Shown: piece by piece, positions 33,611-37,468 of the stretch
Position numbering within the stretch: position 1 is the stretch's first letter
Layout of the letters: each line of letters opens with the position of its first letter
Source: Actinomyces bouchesdurhonensis
GTDB lineage: Bacteria; Actinomycetota; Actinomycetes; Actinomycetales; Actinomycetaceae
DNA length: 37,468 nt
Reading direction: 5' to 3'
Assembly (NCBI RefSeq): GCF_900128465.1
Contig: NZ_LT635868.1
Location: 539,213 to 576,680 of the forward strand
Program-made: the position numbers and the translations under genes
The notes under the pieces: model-generated
Databases searched by the model: none
What the model was told of the DNA's origin: nothing
What the model saw: only the letters and a program-made list of their open reading frames with translations

Positions 33611-35611
33611 ATGTCCGTCACCGTCGCGCCCCACGGCATCTGGAAGTCCCCGATCACGGGCGATTCTTTCACTGCTCGTTCCGTCACCCTGTCGCAGGTC
33701 CGCGTCGATGGTCCGGACACCTACTGGGTGGAGGGGCATCCGCTGGAGGGAGGACGCGGAACACTTCTGCGCCGTCGCCCCACCGGTGAAACGGGAGAGG
33801 TCCTACCACTGATCGACGGTGTCCGACTGCCCGATGTCGGCACGCGAGTCCACGAGTACGGCGGCAAAGCCTACGCGGTTCACCACGGGCTTATCGTGTT
33901 CTCCGACCGCACGGACGGTCGTGTTTACGCCTTTGACACCTCGGAGCCGCGCCGAGGCGCGCGCCCCTTGACGACTCTGTCGAAGGTCCGCTACGGAGAC
34001 TTTTGGATCGCCGACGTGCGAGACCTCGTCTACGCGGTCGCTGAGGATCACTCGGGCGATGGCGAACCCGTAAACTCGATCGTCGCAATCCCGTTGGACG
34101 GGTCAGCAGCGCGCAATGATGATGCGATCATCCCCGTTTTTGGCGGAACAGACTTCGCCCAAGCCCCGACGGTTTCCCCCGATGGCACAAAACTTGCGTG
34201 GCTGTCGTGGAACCATCCAAATATGCCGTGGACCTACTCGCAGCTGCACGTCGCATCGTTGACCTTTGAGGGAACGATCGACCGGGAGGTCGTCCTGGTT
34301 GACCGCCCGGGCGTATGCGTCTACGAGCCGCGCTGGACCCTTGATGGGGATCTCATTCACGTCGATGATTCCTCCGGTTGGGCAAACCTGTACCGCACCC
34401 AGGGTTTCACGTGGAAGGAAGGTGAGGAGCCGAACGCGTGGATGTCGCGCCTGCGTACCCGCTCCCTGCACCCGGGTAAGCGCGCCTTCTCCCACCCACA
34501 CTGGCACCTCGGACTGCACTCCTACGATAACTTCGACAACGACTACCTGGTGTGCTCGTGGGCCGAAGACCAGGTCTGGCATATCGGCACCGTGCGAATC
34601 GATAATGGACTGACCGAGGAGTGGGCGACCGGCTGGTGGCCGATCGGTAACGTCGCCGCTGCTGATGGCCGCGTCGTATTCCTGGCAGATTCCTCAACGC
34701 ATACGCCGGCGATTGTCGAGGTGTCACGCGGTCAGACGACGGTATTGCGGCCCTCTTCGGAGGCCGAGGTACCGACCGCCCTAGTGTCCCCGGCCGAAAT
34801 GCTGTCGTGGAAGACCTCGGACGGCGAGGAAGCGCACGGCTTCTACTACGCGCCCGTCAATCCCGACTTCGCGGCCCCCGAGGGTGAGCTTCCCCCGCTG
34901 ATCGTCAATGTGCACGGCGGTCCAACCAGCTCCACGCGCCCCGGCTTGTCGGTGCCTTTCCAGTACTGGACCAGCCGAGGTTTCGCAGTCCTCGACGTGA
35001 ACTTCCGCGGCTCGACTTCCTTTGGTCGTGCCTACCGTGAACGCCTGAACGGTCATTGGGGTGTCATGGATGTCCAGGACTGCATCGACGGCGCCCAGTA
35101 CCTCATCGACCTGGGTCGAGTCGACCCTGCGCGCGTGGCGATCCGTGGGCGTTCCTCCGGGGGCTTCACGGTGCTCAACGCGCTGGCAGCCTCCGACGTG
35201 TTCACTGCGGGGACTTCCTTCTTTGGCATCGCGGACCTGGCGAAGCTGGCGGCGACAACCCACAAGTTCGAGTCGCATTACGACTCGATCCTGATGGGCA
35301 GCAGTGACATGTCCGACCCCGTGTGGACTCAGCGCTCACCAATCAACCACGTGGCGGACATAACGGCCCCCCTGTTGCTCCTGCATGGGACCGACGACGC
35401 GGTTGTGCCCGCAGAGCAAGCCGAGGAGATGTACGAGGCGCTGCGTTCGAACGGAAACGCCGTGGCCTTGAAGCTCTACGGGAGCGAGGGGCACGGCTTC
35501 CGATCGGCGCGCAACATCAAAGATGCGTGGCTGTCCGAGCTGTCCTTCTACCGGACCGTCTGGGGTATCGACACCGATAATCCCATTCACGTTGAGATCG
35601 CTAACCTGTGA
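33611..35611 (+). CDS. S9 family prolyl oligopeptidase-like serine peptidase
   Basis: The 666-residue cytoplasmic peptidase has an N-terminal beta-propeller with WD/TolB-like blades (for example VSPDGTKLAWLSWNHPNMPW) and a C-terminal alpha/beta hydrolase domain. The catalytic triad is visible: Ser515 in GRSSGG, Asp596 in HGTDDAVVP and His628 in GSEGHGFR. It resembles acylaminoacyl-peptidase/dipeptidyl peptidase types of subfamily S9C. GGAGG lies 4-5 bases before the ATG at 33611; the open frame extends 117 codons upstream but only across the divergent dxs gene. A TTGACC at about 33530 could be a -35. Its stop overlaps the ClC start. Confidence 0.94.
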   Translation: MSVTVAPHGIWKSPITGDSFTARSVTLSQVRVDGPDTYWVEGHPLEGGRGTLLRRRPTGETGEVLPLIDGVRLPDVGTRVHEYGGKAYAVHHGLIVFSDRTDGRVYAFDTSEPRRGARPLTTLSKVRYGDFWIADVRDLVYAVAEDHSGDGEPVNSIVAIPLDGSAARNDDAIIPVFGGTDFAQAPTVSPDGTKLAWLSWNHPNMPWTYSQLHVASLTFEGTIDREVVLVDRPGVCVYEPRWTLDGDLIHVDDSSGWANLYRTQGFTWKEGEEPNAWMSRLRTRSLHPGKRAFSHPHWHLGLHSYDNFDNDYLVCSWAEDQVWHIGTVRIDNGLTEEWATGWWPIGNVAAADGRVVFLADSSTHTPAIVEVSRGQTTVLRPSSEAEVPTALVSPAEMLSWKTSDGEEAHGFYYAPVNPDFAAPEGELPPLIVNVHGGPTSSTRPGLSVPFQYWTSRGFAVLDVNFRGSTSFGRAYRERLNGHWGVMDVQDCIDGAQYLIDLGRVDPARVAIRGRSSGGFTVLNALAASDVFTAGTSFFGIADLAKLAATTHKFESHYDSILMGSSDMSDPVWTQRSPINHVADITAPLLLLHGTDDAVVPAEQAEEMYEALRSNGNAVALKLYGSEGHGFRSARNIKDAWLSELSFYRTVWGIDTDNPIHVEIANL

Positions 35612-37449
35612 CACCGTTAACGAAGTCCCCGCACCACGATCAGATGGCCGCGGGGACGCGCGTTCGCGTCGGCCACACGATTGCCGCACACCGTTCGTTG
35701 CTCGGCGTGGCAGCCGCGCTCGTCGGCGCGGTGGTTGGCGCTGCCGCTGTCCTCTTTAACCTAGCGATCCGAGCATGGACCTGGGTATCAACCGGTGTCG
35801 AGGAGTACACGACGCACATCGGACAGGCACACGGCCTGTGGGGCTGGTCCCCGTGGCTATTCCTCCTACTGTCCCCCGCCATCGCTGGCTTTATCTATGG
35901 CCCACTCATCCAACGTTTTGCGCCTTCCGCGAAGGGTCACGGCATCCCCGAGGTCATGCTCGCTGTCCGACGCAAGGGTGGACGCATTCCGGGGCGTGTC
36001 GCGGTCGTGAAGATTCTGGCCTCGGCCCTCACCATCGGTTCAGGCGGTTCAGCTGGACGCGAGGGTCCGATCGTTCAGGTAGGCGCCTCGCTTGGTTCAA
36101 CCATTGCCTCGTGGATGCACATGCCTGTCTCTCGCATCGTCCTGCTCGCCACATGCGGGTCGGCAGCGGGTATCGCGGCAACCTTCCACGCGCCGCTCGC
36201 CGGTGCAGTATTCGCCCTGGAAGTGATCCTTGTCGAGTTCACGGCAGAGACCTTCGGCTTCGTCGTACTGTCCGCCGTCACTTCCTCCATCGTGGCACGT
36301 GTCCTCCAGGGTGATGAGATGGTCGTGCGGGTGGCCGACAACCTAACTTTTGCGTCCATGTCGGACATGTGGTGGGTGGCTCTCCTCGGTCTGGTCGCTG
36401 GACTGTGCGGCCTCGCTTTTTCGAAGATTCTCTATTCCTCAGAAGACTTCATCGACTGGGTGTGGGCGCGGACGCGCCTGCCCGAGTGGGCGCGCCCGGG
36501 TATCTTGGGCTTGTTCCTCGGCGCGGGCCTCGTCGCGTTCCCCTACATGTACGGATCAGGCTATCCGCTGGAGGAGCAGGCGATCGCGGGTTCCTACTCG
36601 ATTGGTTTCCTGCTGGCGCTCATGATAGGACGCGCCCTGTACACCTCCTTCACTATCGGTATGGGCGGCTCGGGCGGCGTCTTCGCACCGACACTATTCA
36701 TTGGCGCGATGGCGGGCGGTGCCTACGGTATGCTCCTGTCGCCGCTGACCAACTCGCCTGTCGGGGTCTTTGCGGTGGTCGGCATGGGCGCGGCCTTCGC
36801 AGGTGCGGCGCGCGCTCCGATGACCGCGGTGCTCATCATCGTAGAGATGACGGGCCAGTTCTCACTGATTTTACCGATGATGCTCGCAGTCGTGATCGCG
36901 ACGGGGGCGTCGCGTTTCCTGACCCGGGCGACGATCTACACGGAGAAGCTTCGCCGTCGAGGCGACGTGCTCGATGACCCGGTCGAAGGTACACTCCTGG
37001 GCACACGCGCGGCATCACAGTGGATGACCCCCGCCCCCGAGGTCCTCGTGTCGTCACGGTCCGTCGCCTCCGCGTTGTCTGCGCTGCGCCGCACGAAGGA
37101 GACCGCACTGCCCGTTGTGGATGAGGAAGGACGCTTCACGGGACTCGTTTCCTCACTACGCTTAGCGGAGCTGACACAGGAGGACGGCTCACTGGACTCA
37201 CCCATGTCGGAATTGCCTCTCATTGACGAGGCCGTCACTGCCTCAGCTCTCCCATCCGAGGTTCTTGGGGCGCTGCGGCGCACAGGCCTGCAGGCTCTAC
37301 CGGTCGTTGACGTCGATCGACGAGTCGTCGGCTGGGTGTCCGAGCGCGAGCTGGTGGATCGCATGTACCGCGACCAGCGCCGCGCGATTGAGGCCCGCAC
37401 ACAAACCTCATGGGGTTCACGCATGCAGGAGCGCAGGAAGCACCGCTAG
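35608..37449 (+). CDS. ClC-family chloride channel/transporter with two C-terminal CBS domains
   Basis: The 613-residue protein has about ten to twelve membrane helices followed by a tandem CBS pair (about 480-600). ClC signature loops are GHGIPE (110-115), GREGP with the gating glutamate E152, GGSGGVFAPTLFIGA and IYTEKL, whose Tyr aligns with E. coli Y445. Compared with E. coli ClcA, the first loop has His instead of Ser107. The intracellular proton glutamate (E203) aligns with Val206, next to a conserved E205. This may mean channel-like or differently coupled transport. CBS domains suggest adenine-nucleotide control. The GTG start overlaps the peptidase stop (GTGA); the Shine-Dalgarno is weak, and an ATG at 35644 is an alternative. 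Confidence 0.93.
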   Translation: MTPLTKSPHHDQMAAGTRVRVGHTIAAHRSLLGVAAALVGAVVGAAAVLFNLAIRAWTWVSTGVEEYTTHIGQAHGLWGWSPWLFLLLSPAIAGFIYGPLIQRFAPSAKGHGIPEVMLAVRRKGGRIPGRVAVVKILASALTIGSGGSAGREGPIVQVGASLGSTIASWMHMPVSRIVLLATCGSAAGIAATFHAPLAGAVFALEVILVEFTAETFGFVVLSAVTSSIVARVLQGDEMVVRVADNLTFASMSDMWWVALLGLVAGLCGLAFSKILYSSEDFIDWVWARTRLPEWARPGILGLFLGAGLVAFPYMYGSGYPLEEQAIAGSYSIGFLLALMIGRALYTSFTIGMGGSGGVFAPTLFIGAMAGGAYGMLLSPLTNSPVGVFAVVGMGAAFAGAARAPMTAVLIIVEMTGQFSLILPMMLAVVIATGASRFLTRATIYTEKLRRRGDVLDDPVEGTLLGTRAASQWMTPAPEVLVSSRSVASALSALRRTKETALPVVDEEGRFTGLVSSLRLAELTQEDGSLDSPMSELPLIDEAVTASALPSEVLGALRRTGLQALPVVDVDRRVVGWVSERELVDRMYRDQRRAIEARTQTSWGSRMQERRKHR

Positions 37450-37468
37450 CGGGTGAGTGTGCAAACCA

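Noticed and set aside
1-37468. CRISPR arrays, rRNA genes, prophage or insertion sequences
   Set aside because: No regularly spaced repeats, rRNA signature, integrase/transposase motifs or terminal repeats were found by reading both strands.

Overview
The window is high-GC DNA from an actinobacterium, most likely Actinomycetaceae (Actinomyces/Schaalia-like). The evidence is gene order and family type: glnE beside a GlnA2-type glutamine synthetase, divergent glgA(glgM)/glgC, the block thrS-HIT-pgsA-acyltransferase-pimA that also occurs in mycobacteria and Streptomyces, and DUF3000-rnd-dxs as in Mycobacterium. GTG starts and 1-4 bp stop/start overlaps are frequent. I see no phage, plasmid, CRISPR or insertion-sequence signature.

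Layout. Positions 1-6824 are a minus-strand run: maltose-1-phosphate/glycogen synthase, an orphan ABC ATPase, an NfeD-like protein, an SPFH (stomatin-like) protein, a hairpin, then glnA2 and the first two thirds of glnE, which runs off the left edge. From 6994 two plus-strand genes overlap: glgC and serB. Positions 8929-19186 hold a ten-gene minus-strand operon, transcribed from thrS through a HIT protein, PI-phosphate synthase, PIM acyltransferase, PimA-like mannosyltransferase, an unknown membrane protein, three consecutive PrsW-type intramembrane proteases and a Nudix hydrolase. Positions 19258-21666 encode a FemAB-type aminoacyl transferase and an ATP-grasp ligase, which I interpret as a peptidoglycan cross-bridge module. 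A proline-rich membrane protein and a GH13 alpha-glucosidase follow on the plus strand (21738-24183). A perfect 18-bp hairpin separates them from a convergent cell-wall-anchored adhesin with an LATTG sorting signal. About 790 bp of AT-richer, gene-free DNA comes next, then five minus-strand tRNA genes (Gly, Val, Gly, Cys, Val). The right end carries glgX, DUF3000-rnd, convergent dxs, and an S9 peptidase overlapping a ClC protein with CBS domains.

Functional themes. (1) Storage alpha-glucan metabolism: glgC, glgA/glgM, glgX and alpha-glucosidase. (2) Cell envelope: PIM synthesis, cross-bridge formation, surface adhesin, PrsW proteases, SPFH/NfeD. (3) Nitrogen: GlnE with a glutamine synthetase that lacks the adenylylatable tyrosine. 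(4) Housekeeping: thrS, tRNAs, dxs, rnd, serB.

Most worth follow-up are the three PrsW proteases embedded in the PIM operon, the Fem plus ATP-grasp pair, the LATTG adhesin without a nearby sortase, and a ClC protein with non-canonical pore and proton-pathway residues. No undescribed system can be proven from sequence alone. All family assignments rest on motif recognition by eye; no searches were run.
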